From an uncultured Christensenellaceae bacterium (GTDB lineage Bacteria; Bacillota; Clostridia; Christensenellales; UBA3700), in NCBI GenBank assembly GCA_944380285.1, contig CALWGZ010000001.1, forward strand, positions 169,613-233,612: a stretch of 64,000 nucleotides of DNA, given 5' to 3'. Below are positions 52,544 through 59,930 of the stretch, one piece after another (positions within the stretch are counted from its first letter, which is position 1; each line of letters begins with the position of its first letter). The position numbers and the translations under genes are program-made. The notes beneath the pieces are model-generated. The model was not told where the DNA came from and ran no database searches. It saw only the letters and a program-made list of their open reading frames with translations.

Positions 52544-53764
52544 TCAGATGTATGTGAAAGGTATGATCTTCACTCCGTCGCCCAGCGGCAGCAGATCGTC
52601 GGCGTTGCAGATCACGCCGCCCTCGCCTATCTTCACCGCGGGAAAGGATGACGCAAGCGCCTTGAAGTGCTTGACGTCTTTGATGTTGGGAGACGACGTC
52701 TTTTTGATCTCCGCAGGATACAGCGTGCCATCGCGATAGAACAGCAGATCGACCTCCTGCCCGTCCGTGTTGCGGAAGTAATAGATGTCCGGCTCTTTGC
52801 CTGCGTTGAAATAGGATTTGATCACCTCGCTGACGATGAACGTCTCGTAGACCGCGCCCGACATCGCGCCGTTTGCCAACGTTTCGGGCGTAAACCAGCG
52901 GCAGAGATAGGCGACAAGCCCGGTGTCGGTGAAATAGAGTTTGGGCGCCTTGACCACGCGCTTGCCGATGTTGAGCGAGAATGGGCGCAAGAGATAGATC
53001 ACCCCCGAAGCCTGCAAGATGGACAGCCAGCTTTTGATCGTCTTGTTGTCCACGCCGACTTCGCGTGCAAGTGCAGCCTCGTTGAGCAATTCGCCCGTTC
53101 TGCTCGCCAGTACGACCATGAACCGCGCAAAGACCAACGTATCGCCCACCGCGCTCAATTGTTTGACGTCGCGTTCGATATAGGTGTCTACATAGGCGGC
53201 GTAGTATCGCTCCCACTCCATGCGATCGTTGGAATAAAGCTCGGGCATGCTGCCGCGATGTATGCGTTTCCACAGCTCGGTCAAATCGCACGGGATCTCG
53301 CTGTTGCGCCCGAGCAAATAGCTCTCCGTCGGCAAAAACGGCTCGCGGAACGGGTCGCCGTATATCTCGCGATCGCTCAAACCAAGCATATTCACAACCC
53401 CTATACGCCCTGCCAAACTTTCGCTGACACCCTTCATCAATTCAAAGCGCTGTGAGCCGGTCAGCAGATACATCCCTGCCCTGCGGTCGCGATCGATCAT
53501 ATGCTTAAACACAGCAAAACATTCGGGCACGCGCTGCACTTCGTCAACGATCAGAGGCGTGCCGCGCAACTTGAAGTAACCGATCGGATCTTGCTTGAGC
53601 GCCAGCAATTGCAGCGGATCGTCAAGCGAAACATATTTCATCCCCGCAAACTTGTTAAACAACAATGTGCTCTTGCCCACCTGCCTCGGACCCGTGACAA
53701 GTACGGACGGGAACGCCGAGAACATCTTTTCGATCGTCGTTTCGATGTGTCGAGATATATACAT
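52544..53764 (-). CDS. Second AAA ATPase with DUF4143 domain
   Basis: 406 residues. Walker A VTGPRQVGKST near 22-32, Walker B PLIVDEVQ near 71-78, sensor LLTGSQRF; C-terminal DUF4143 with winged-helix (EAALAREVGVDNKTIKSWLSILQASGVIYLL) and nuclease-like FRNTDGQEVDLLFYRDGTLYPAEIKKT. Only distantly like the first copy at 1.9-3.3 kb. ATG at 53764 has GAGGTGG upstream. Stand-alone, next to the transferred-looking lipoprotein. Confidence 0.87.
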   Translation of the reverse strand: MYISRHIETTIEKMFSAFPSVLVTGPRQVGKSTLLFNKFAGMKYVSLDDPLQLLALKQDPIGYFKLRGTPLIVDEVQRVPECFAVFKHMIDRDRRAGMYLLTGSQRFELMKGVSESLAGRIGVVNMLGLSDREIYGDPFREPFLPTESYLLGRNSEIPCDLTELWKRIHRGSMPELYSNDRMEWERYYAAYVDTYIERDVKQLSAVGDTLVFARFMVVLASRTGELLNEAALAREVGVDNKTIKSWLSILQASGVIYLLRPFSLNIGKRVVKAPKLYFTDTGLVAYLCRWFTPETLANGAMSGAVYETFIVSEVIKSYFNAGKEPDIYYFRNTDGQEVDLLFYRDGTLYPAEIKKTSSPNIKDVKHFKALASSFPAVKIGEGGVICNADDLLPLGDGVKIIPFTYI

Positions 53765-53776
53765 GACCACCTCTTT

Positions 53777-53830
53777 TTCGGTTAAATTGGATTCTAACTC
53801 CATTATAACCGAAAAATTGCATATTGTCAA
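53777..53830 (-). promoter_or_regulatory. Promoter embedded in an inverted repeat
   Basis: TTGACA (53825-53830), 17 bp, TATAAT (53802-53807). The -10 and the transcription start lie inside an inverted repeat TTCGGTTA (53777-53784) / TAACCGAA (53806-53813) with further inner pairing TTGGA/TCCA, placed to block the promoter if bound. Confidence 0.75.
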
Positions 53831-53864
53831 CACTCAAAATCGCCAAAATTGACACCGATTGCCA

Positions 53865-54411
53865 TACTTTGTCTAATTTATGTTCCGCGCTCGCTTTGCG
53901 GCGCGGCACATCTCACGTCTCGGTCGGCTCATTTTCGCCCTTTTGCGCCGTGTGTCGCTTGCATACCGGCAGGTAAGCGGCGTTCCACACGGCGCAAAAT
54001 CTTCGAAAATCGCTCGCCCGATACTTCGCGGTTCTGTTAAACCAATCGGTTCTTATCAAACTCAGATATGAGATAAGTATTCATTTCACCCAACCGCGCT
54101 TCTCGCGCGACTCGGTAACGCGATCGTCGAATGACCGCGCGAAAAGCTGATGCAGAACCGATCAGATCAACGCAACCAAATTATTAAAAGTTGGCATAGA
54201 ACCGATTAGATAAACGTAATCACGAAGCATTGAGCGAAAGATTTTGCGTAAATTTTACGCCGAAAGGGTTGCGAGGTGTACCTCAATGGTACCCGAGCGT
54301 TCCGAGAGGCGCAAAAGGACGCAAAAGATTTGCTCAAGGCGTGTACTGAGCCGCGCCGCAAAGCGAGCGCGGAACAGAAAAGGACCGCGAGCGGTGAGCG
54401 AGCGCTTGTCC
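53865..54411. other. Repeat-rich noncoding region upstream of the ribosomal operon end
   Basis: No supported gene. Holds the 27-bp sequence beginning TGTTCCGCGCTCGC at 53881 and inverted at 54350-54376 (also at 30656), and direct repeats of an AGAACCGAT.AGAT.AACG motif at about 54155-54215. Confidence 0.6.
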
Positions 54412-54523
54412 CGTGGGAAGGGGTATTTTAGGGGAAAACCGAAAATAGCGAGTATGAGAAACGGACGTGATCGCGATTTGCAATCACGTCCGTTGCGATT
54501 CGATGCGTTATTTTCGGGTTGCC
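54412..54523. repeat. CCGAAAATA element, copy 2
   Basis: TTTTAGGGGAAAACCGAAAATA ends, with CCGAAAATA (54439-54447) pairing TATTTTCGG (54509-54517) and a central hairpin ACGGACGTGAT/ATCACGTCCGT. Confidence 0.75.
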
Positions 54524-54689
54524 AAAAATCCTCATAAAATGTCAAAGACAAAGCCCTGTTCAAGCGGATAAACCGACGACAACCGTCGCGCGGAACCGCG
54601 CTTCCCGCGCGACTCGATAACGAAGTCCCCGAATGACCGCGCTCTTCGGGGACTTCCCCTTGCGCGGTCGCGAATGGCGAATGAGCGTG

Positions 54690-54810
54690 CCGCGTGGGAA
54701 GGGGTATTTTAGGGGAAAACCGAAAATAGCGAGTATGAGAAACGGACGTGATTGCAATTTGCAATCACGTCCGTTGCGATTCGATGCGTTATTTTCGGGT
54801 TGCCCCTAAA
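54690..54810. repeat. CCGAAAATA element, copy 3
   Basis: As copy 2, 281 bp further on, but with a perfect 16-bp central hairpin (ACGGACGTGATTGCAA arm) and both outer arms TTTAGGGG / CCCCTAAA. It ends about 10 bp from the rplT stop and may act as its 3' end structure. Confidence 0.78.
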
Positions 54811-54817
54811 AGCGAAG

Positions 54818-55162
54818 TTACGCCTTCGCCTTCTCGCACAGCGTCGCGAACGCCGCCGCGTCGTTGACGGCGAGGTCCGCCAAAACCTTGCGGTTGAGGT
54901 CGATGCCGTTCTTCTTCAAGCCATACATGAACTTGCTGTAAGAAAGTCCGTTCATGCGAGCCGCCGCGTTGATACGCGCGATCCAGAGCTTGCGGAAGTC
55001 TCTCTTCTTGTTCTTTCTGCCGACGTACGCATACATTTGCGACTTCATCACCGCTTGACGCGCGACGCGGTAGAGTTTGGACTTGGCGCCCCAATACCCC
55101 TTGGCTTGCTTCAATATCTTTCTGCGCTTCTTGATTGCGTTTACGCCTCTTTTGATCCTCAT
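54818..55162 (-). CDS. rplT: 50S ribosomal protein L20
   Basis: 114 residues, full length. [32 protein letters not shown] and [12 protein letters not shown] match the family. In Bacillota L20 represses its own operon by binding the infC leader. Confidence 0.98.
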   Translation of the reverse strand: MRIKRGVNAIKKRRKILKQAKGYWGAKSKLYRVARQAVMKSQMYAYVGRKNKKRDFRKLWIARINAAARMNGLSYSKFMYGLKKNGIDLNRKVLADLAVNDAAAFATLCEKAKA

Positions 55163-55175
55163 ATCTATACCTCCG

Positions 55176-55364
55176 TCAGATCAAGTCCTTGATCGTCTTT
55201 TGTTGGGTGCTGTCGACGAAAGCCGCCTTTCTGAGGCCGCGCTTTCTCTTGGGTGCTTTCTTGCTAAGGATATGCCTTCTGTTCATCTTAGCTCTCTTGA
55301 TTTTGCCGGTTGCGGTCAAGCTGAAACGCTTCTTTGCGCCGCTCTTGGTCTTTTGCTTGGGCAT
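55176..55364 (-). CDS. rpmI: 50S ribosomal protein L35
   Basis: 62 residues. [24 protein letters not shown] and [16 protein letters not shown] are typical. Between infC and rplT as in most Bacillota. Confidence 0.98.
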   Translation of the reverse strand: MPKQKTKSGAKKRFSLTATGKIKRAKMNRRHILSKKAPKRKRGLRKAAFVDSTQQKTIKDLI

Positions 55365-55382
55365 GATGTTATCCTCCGATAT

Positions 55383-55895
55383 TTATTTTTTCGCAATGGG
55401 TGCAAGCATCATCGTGATGTTGCGGCCGTCCTGAACGGGAGCCTTTTCCATTTGCGCTTTTTCTTTGACCATCTCGAAAAATTCTTGCATGACTTTGACT
55501 GCAAGTTCGGGACGCGCCATCTGTCTGCCTCTGAGTCTCAGCGAGACTTTGACCCTGTTCTCTTCACCGAGGAATTTGAGCGCCTGCTTGGACTTGGTGA
55601 CCATGTCGCCGGTGTCGATGGTCGCGGACAAGCGGACCTCTTTGATCTCGACGACCTTTTGGTTCTTCTTGTTCTCCTTCTCGCGCTTGATCATCTCGTA
55701 CTTGTACTTGCCGTAGTCCATGATCTTGCACACGGGCGGCTTCGCGGTCGGCGAAATGAGCACAAGATCGAGCTCCTTGGAATCGGCGATGGCGGCAGCC
55801 TCGCGCGATGACATGATGCCCAATTGGGCGCCGTCGGTGTCGAGCAGTCTGACTTCTCTTTCCCTGATTTGGTGGTTGATCAGCAGTTCTTTGAT
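55383..55895 (-). CDS. infC: Translation initiation factor IF-3, probable ATC start
   Basis: About 170 residues if initiated at the ATC at 55895, giving IKELLINHQIREREVRLLD, the usual IF-3 start. The SD CGGAGG lies 9 nt before that ATC, and the only in-frame ATG (55958) is upstream of the SD, inside the leader terminator. Use of a rare AUU/AUC-type start is a known device by which IF-3 limits its own translation. N- and C-terminal IF-3 domains are complete (GKYKYEMIKREKENKKNQK linker, KVSLRLRGRQM). Confidence 0.88.
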   Translation of the reverse strand: MKELLINHQIREREVRLLDTDGAQLGIMSSREAAAIADSKELDLVLISPTAKPPVCKIMDYGKYKYEMIKREKENKKNQKVVEIKEVRLSATIDTGDMVTKSKQALKFLGEENRVKVSLRLRGRQMARPELAVKVMQEFFEMVKEKAQMEKAPVQDGRNITMMLAPIAKK

Positions 55896-55910
55896 AGCCG
55901 TAGTCCTCCG

Positions 55911-56038
55911 AAAAATAATTCGAGCCCGAAACAGAATTCGGACTCGAAATACGCGCACGGCAAGCCGTGACCTTTGCGAATTTGAACCGCGTCCGACGCA
56001 ATTGTCGACGGGTGAGAACCTCGTTCTGCTTCGTTTGC
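55911..56038 (-). promoter_or_regulatory. L20-type leader with terminator
   Basis: About 130-nt leader containing GGTTCTCACCCG, often seen in infC leaders, and ending in a 12-bp terminator TTCGAGTCCGAA/TTCGGGCTCGAA followed by TTATTTTT (55911-55948), just before the infC SD. L20 binding is expected to favour termination. Confidence 0.72.
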
Positions 56039-56044
56039 TCTAAT

Positions 56045-56073
56045 ATAATATCCTATCTTTGCGGCGATGTCAA
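56045..56073 (-). promoter_or_regulatory. Promoter of infC-rpmI-rplT
   Basis: TTGACA (56068-56073), 17 bp, TATTAT (56045-56050). Confidence 0.82.
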
Positions 56074-56099
56074 CTTTTTTGCACCGCTTTTTTGCGAAA

Positions 56100-57239
56100 T
56101 TATGCCTTTTCGCCGCCGTTCGGCTTGCCGTCTTTCTCGTCAGAGACGGGATCGGGATCATGCGCATCTTTTTGCACGTCGTTCACTTCGATCACCGTTT
56201 CTTGCGGACGCTCATTCTTTTCAAGGCTCTCCTCGATCTCGTCGCCCTCTTCGAGCCTCTCCTCGACCGCGGAGAACTTTTCCGCCGCTGCGTGCGTCAC
56301 GCCTCTTTCGTAATCGCCGATGACCTTGTACATTTGATTGCGCATATACTTACTCGCCATCAATATGAACGCGCCCAGCACGCAGATCGCGCCGTCCGGG
56401 AACACATACAGCGCGTTGTAGGTGAACGAATAGGTCCACTCGTTGGCAAAGCCGTAATCGGCGGCGTATTCGCCGAAATAGACCGCGCCCGAGACGACGT
56501 GGCAGAAGTAGCGCAGCGTCACGCCGCACAATATCCCCAGCGACAGCGCTATGCCGTCGCGGACGACGTCGGGGATCGCCTTCAAGCGGTCGAACACCTT
56601 ACGGAACAGCCCTCCGCACAACCCCACCATCGTGAACGCGAGCGGATAGTCGAGGATGAATTGCAGCGGGTTGACGATCCACGGATCCTGCACCGAGTTG
56701 AGCATGCCGTAGACAAGCCCGCAAAGCACACCCTTGCGAATGCCGAACATGTACGAATAGAGCGCGATCGGCAGCAGCGAGAACAGCGTCACCGAGCCGC
56801 CGTACGGCGCGTCATACATCTTGACATACGACAGACCGAACGCCAGCGCGATGCAGACCGCCGCATAGACGACCGACATCGTGTGCGCCCTGCCCGTGTG
56901 CTGCTTGCGGTCGATGAGCGCGAACAAGATCGCTATGCCGACCACCAAAATGACGACGATCGCGATCAGCACCGCCTGGTAGTCCTCGGTGTAGGTCTCG
57001 CCCTCTTTGAAGTCCTTGACGATGTTGGCGACCGCCACTGCGACCGCGTACAGCAACATCAAGCCTATGCAAACCGTCACCACGGGGCGCATCTTGTCAC
57101 GGCGGACAAACCACGTCACCGCGACCGCGACGACGAGCGCCGCAAGCAAGATCAGCCCCAAGCACACCGTCGTGCCGAGGAATGAGTCAAAATTGAAATA
57201 GGCGGTGTAGTCCGCGCCGATCAAAGTTTGACCGAACAT
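56100..57239 (-). CDS. thiT: ThiT-type thiamine ECF S component with extra N-terminal helices
   Basis: 379 residues. Residues 125-310 match ThiT: LSYVKMYDAPYGGSVTLFSLLPIALYSYMFGIRKGVLCGLVYGMLNSVQDPWIVNPLQFILDYPLAF, with thiamine-binding aromatics. ThiT is normally about 180-200 residues; here three further transmembrane segments (20-115) precede it and an acidic tail of 60 residues follows. Would capture thiamine and share the general ECF energising module, absent here. Preceded by a TPP riboswitch, which supports the substrate. Confidence 0.92.
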   Translation of the reverse strand: MFGQTLIGADYTAYFNFDSFLGTTVCLGLILLAALVVAVAVTWFVRRDKMRPVVTVCIGLMLLYAVAVAVANIVKDFKEGETYTEDYQAVLIAIVVILVVGIAILFALIDRKQHTGRAHTMSVVYAAVCIALAFGLSYVKMYDAPYGGSVTLFSLLPIALYSYMFGIRKGVLCGLVYGMLNSVQDPWIVNPLQFILDYPLAFTMVGLCGGLFRKVFDRLKAIPDVVRDGIALSLGILCGVTLRYFCHVVSGAVYFGEYAADYGFANEWTYSFTYNALYVFPDGAICVLGAFILMASKYMRNQMYKVIGDYERGVTHAAAEKFSAVEERLEEGDEIEESLEKNERPQETVIEVNDVQKDAHDPDPVSDEKDGKPNGGEKA

Positions 57240-57365
57240 AAAAAAATCTCCTTGGCTTAGGAGAACTCAAAATACCGGAAAGATTTTTGCTTCCTTACGC
57301 GAGTGCTGACTCGACAAGTTCAAAGGGTATTTCTCAGCCGCGATGAGGTCGCGGCACCCCTAGCC
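57240..57365 (-). promoter_or_regulatory. TPP riboswitch (THI element)
   Basis: GGGGTGCCG, GGCTGAGAAATACCCTTTGAAC and GTAAGGAAGC form the aptamer (about 57284-57362). The expression platform is a hairpin TCTCCT/AGGAGA followed by TTTTTTT (57240-57264) whose 3' arm is also the SD of thiT, so both termination and SD occlusion are possible. Confidence 0.95.
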
Positions 57366-57372
57366 GTCCCCT

Positions 57373-57401
57373 ATTATACAACCCCCGTCCCACAACGTCA
57401 A
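57373..57401 (-). promoter_or_regulatory. Promoter of thiT
   Basis: TTGACG (57396-57401), 17 bp, TATAAT (57373-57378). Confidence 0.8.
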
Positions 57402-57481
57402 ACATTTTGCGCAATTTGTCAAAATTCGCCGCCGCTTACCGTCTATATATCATATTATACATTGCGGTCGACGCGCCGACT

Positions 57482-57916
57482 TCAAATATTCAGCCAATAG
57501 ATGACCGCGTTTTCTTTGTCGGGATAAAAATTTTTGCGAATGCCCGCCGATTTGAAGCCGAACTTTTCGTAGAGGGCGCGTGCGACGGCATTGCTTTCGC
57601 GGACCTCGAGAGTGAGCGCAGTCACGCCGGATAACGACGCGGCGTACATCATATCCCTCATCAGCGCGCTGCCGACGTCTCTGCCGCGCATATCGGGCGC
57701 AACGGCGAGGTTGTTGACAAACCCTTCGCCGGCGACGACGTACATGCTGTAATAGGCGGCGACTTTGCCGTCCCTGACGAGCACTCGGGCGATCGCCTTG
57801 GGATCGTCGGCGAGCGCGGCGATCGACTTTTCGCTCCACGGCTCGGCGAATGTCGCGCGCTCTATCGCGGCGATATCGGCGGCGTGCGCCGCTGTCATAT
57901 CCTCAAATTCAGTCAC
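57482..57916 (-). CDS. rimI: Ribosomal protein S18-alanine N-acetyltransferase
   Basis: 144 residues, GNAT fold. NNLAVAPDMRGRDVGSALM (acetyl-CoA loop), LEVRESNAVARALYEKFGF and the WSEKSI N-terminal segment fit RimI. Overlaps tsaB by 8 bp; the tsaE-tsaB-rimI order is widespread. Confidence 0.9.
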   Translation of the reverse strand: MTEFEDMTAAHAADIAAIERATFAEPWSEKSIAALADDPKAIARVLVRDGKVAAYYSMYVVAGEGFVNNLAVAPDMRGRDVGSALMRDMMYAASLSGVTALTLEVRESNAVARALYEKFGFKSAGIRKNFYPDKENAVIYWLNI

Positions 57917-58487
57917 CGTCCTTCATCCTCTCCGCCTGCGACTTGCGCAGATATTTGGGCTCGAGCGCGGCGTCGAACCGCTTTGCCTCGACCTTCTCGA
58001 CCGCGATCGCGGTCAGCCTCTTGCCTATGTCGTCGGGGCGCGCGTCGATCACGACCACTCCTGCGGCGTCCGCTTGCGACCGCGGCATGAGCTTTTCTTC
58101 GAGCATATTGCCCTCTTTGTCAAATCGCGCGGCATAGCAATTGCCGTTGCGCGCGTCGATCACGGCAATGCACTCCCCCTCGCCGTACGCGATCGCTTCG
58201 AGAGCGTCTATCGCGACGGACGGCTTGCCGGTCGCAAGACACAGCGCCTTGATCGTCGCGACGCCTATCCTGATGCCGGTGAACGACCCGGGACCGACAA
58301 CCGCCGCGAACGCGTCGAAGTCGGACGGCTTTGCGCCGAGCGCGGTCATCACCTTGTCGACACAGCCGAGCACCGCGCCGTTGTGCCTTTGCGCGCCTCC
58401 GCTGCGGCTCTCGGCGTACGCTCCGCCGAAGACCGCACAGACGATCAGTTCGTCCGCACTGCAATCAACCGTCAATACGTTTGTCAT
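57909..58487 (-). CDS. tsaB: tRNA t6A synthesis protein TsaB
   Basis: 192 residues, shorter than many TsaB. LTVDCSADELIV, VVGPGSFTGIRIGVATIKALC and DARNGNCYAARF are diagnostic. Partner of TsaD in threonylcarbamoyl transfer to A37 of ANN-decoding tRNAs; TsaD is not in the window. Overlaps tsaE by 23 bp. Confidence 0.93.
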   Translation of the reverse strand: MTNVLTVDCSADELIVCAVFGGAYAESRSGGAQRHNGAVLGCVDKVMTALGAKPSDFDAFAAVVGPGSFTGIRIGVATIKALCLATGKPSVAIDALEAIAYGEGECIAVIDARNGNCYAARFDKEGNMLEEKLMPRSQADAAGVVVIDARPDDIGKRLTAIAVEKVEAKRFDAALEPKYLRKSQAERMKDGD

Positions 58488-58884
58488 CGATCTCTATCTC
58501 CCTGACGTCCCCGCCGAGCGAGCGTATGCTCACCTCGATCGGACGCTCTATGCCGTCGAACTTGTTCCACTCGACGACGACCACGCCTCCGCGGTAAAAA
58601 TATTCCTCAAGCCCGAGCTCGTACACCTCGTCGGCGTCGGACACGCGGTACATGTCGAAGTGAAATAGGGGCAGCCTGCCGCCTTGATATTCCTTGACAT
58701 AGTTGAATGTGGGGCTGGTCACCGTCTCCTCTATCCCGAGCGCCTTGGCAAGTCCCTTGGTGAACGTGGTCTTGCCCGCGCCGAGCTCGCCGTGCAGCAA
58801 GATCACATCGCCGGCGCGCAATGTCTTCGCGACGTCGGCGGCAAGCGCAAAGGTGTCTTTTTCGCATCTCGAGATCATTTTCAT
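58465..58884 (-). CDS. tsaE: tRNA t6A synthesis ATPase TsaE
   Basis: 139 residues. P-loop LHGELGAGKTTF, TSPTFNYVKEY and FHFDMYRV are the TsaE signatures. ATG 58884 follows the -10 TATAAT by 6 nt without an SD, so the message is probably leaderless; an ATG 15 bp earlier lies at the edge of the -10 and is unlikely. Confidence 0.92.
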   Translation of the reverse strand: MKMISRCEKDTFALAADVAKTLRAGDVILLHGELGAGKTTFTKGLAKALGIEETVTSPTFNYVKEYQGGRLPLFHFDMYRVSDADEVYELGLEEYFYRGGVVVVEWNKFDGIERPIEVSIRSLGGDVREIEIDDKRIDG

Positions 58885-58890
58885 ACAGAT

Positions 58891-58919
58891 ATTATACAAC
58901 GCTTGACTTTTTTGCGCAA
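58891..58919 (-). promoter_or_regulatory. Promoter of tsaE-tsaB-rimI
   Basis: TTGCGC (58914-58919), 17 bp, TATAAT (58891-58896). Overlaps the divergent ribU promoter. Confidence 0.65.
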
Positions 58920-58931
58920 ACGTTTCATAAT
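58903..58931 (+). promoter_or_regulatory. Promoter of the FMN riboswitch-ribU transcript
   Basis: TTGACT (58903-58908), 17 bp, CATAAT (58926-58931). Its spacer contains the -35 of the tsaE promoter on the other strand. Confidence 0.78.
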
Positions 58932-58938
58932 GAGTTTA

Positions 58939-59066
58939 TCTCAGACTTGAGGCGGAGTGAAATTCTCCACCGGCGGTATAGTCCGCAAACGCCGCAAATA
59001 TTGCTGCGGCGCCGACGGGGCGCAATTCCCCGACCGACGGTATAGTCCGGATGGGAAGGTTGAGGT
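58939..59066 (+). promoter_or_regulatory. FMN riboswitch (RFN element)
   Basis: GGCGGAGTGAAATTCTCC, ACCGGCGGTATAGTCCGC, GGGGCGCAATTCCCC and GACCGACGGTATAGTCC are the RFN core. P1 pairs CTCAGACTT (58940-58948) with AAGGTTGAG (59056-59064), and the latter contains the SD of ribU, so FMN binding should directly hide the SD. No terminator follows. Confidence 0.95.
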
Positions 59067-59879
59067 ATGTCCAAATTCCATTATTCCAAAAGTCGGTATA
59101 TCGCATATACCGCAATTTTCGCGGCTCTGTCCGCAGCTCTGATGGCGCTGTCTTTTTCGGTGCCGTTCATGCCGAGTTTCATCAAACTCGATTTCTCCGA
59201 AGTGCCCGCTCTCATCGCGTCCTTTGCCTTGGGACCTGTGTCGGGAGTGCTGGTCTGTCTGATCAAAAATTTGATCAACGTGACGATGACCACTACGGGC
59301 GGCGTCGGCGAATTGAGCAACTTCATCCTCGGCGTGCTGTTTGTCGTACCGGCAGGTCTGATCTACAAGAAAAAGCGCGACCGCGTCGGCGCGTTGATCG
59401 GGTCGGTCGTCGGCTCGGTGATCATGGGCGTGCTCAGCCTGCTGACAAACTACTACATTGCCTACCCCGTCTACGAAAACTTCATGCCGATCGAGGCGAT
59501 CGTCGGCATGTATCAAGAGATCTTCGGCGGTGTGAACGGTTTGTGGGAATGCCTGCTCATCTTCAACATGCCGTATACCATATTCAAGGGGCTCTTGTGC
59601 GCGGCGATCACCTTCCTCATCTACAAGCCGATAAGCTACGCGATGAAGACGATCGACATCAAGATGCGCGTGCACCGCTATGACAAGCTGGTCGAAAAGC
59701 GTGAAAAGCAGCAAGAAGATAAGGCGGCGGCGACCGCCGAAGAGGGCGCTCACGTCTCTGTGCGCTGTCCGTTCTGCGGTGCGGTCACGGACAAGGACGT
59801 CTGCCCGTTCTGCGGCGCAAGGCTCCATGAAAAGAGCGTAGGCTCCGCTGCCGATCCCGCATCTCAAAACAATCGATAA
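59067..59879 (+). CDS. ribU: RibU-type riboflavin ECF S component with C-terminal zinc ribbon
   Basis: 270 residues. Residues 1-195 are an S component with six helices (FMPSFIKLDFSEVPALIASFALGP, NLINVTMTTTGGVGELSNFILG typical of RibU). The cytoplasmic end is unusual: a charged helix, then two CPFCGA knuckles (RCPFCGAVTDKDVCPFCGARLHE) forming a likely zinc ribbon. The FMN riboswitch upstream supports riboflavin. Confidence 0.94.
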   Translation: MSKFHYSKSRYIAYTAIFAALSAALMALSFSVPFMPSFIKLDFSEVPALIASFALGPVSGVLVCLIKNLINVTMTTTGGVGELSNFILGVLFVVPAGLIYKKKRDRVGALIGSVVGSVIMGVLSLLTNYYIAYPVYENFMPIEAIVGMYQEIFGGVNGLWECLLIFNMPYTIFKGLLCAAITFLIYKPISYAMKTIDIKMRVHRYDKLVEKREKQQEDKAAATAEEGAHVSVRCPFCGAVTDKDVCPFCGARLHEKSVGSAADPASQNNR

Positions 59880-59892
59880 CGCACACCGGCAC

Positions 59893-59930
59893 AAAAAATT
59901 GCCGCGCGGAAATTCCGCGCGGCGTTTGTT
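59893..59930. terminator. Bidirectional terminator between ribU and catalase
   Basis: Perfect stem GCCGCGCGG/CCGCGCGGC (59901-59909, 59915-59923), GTTTGTTTT on +, AATTTTTTG on -. Confidence 0.92.
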
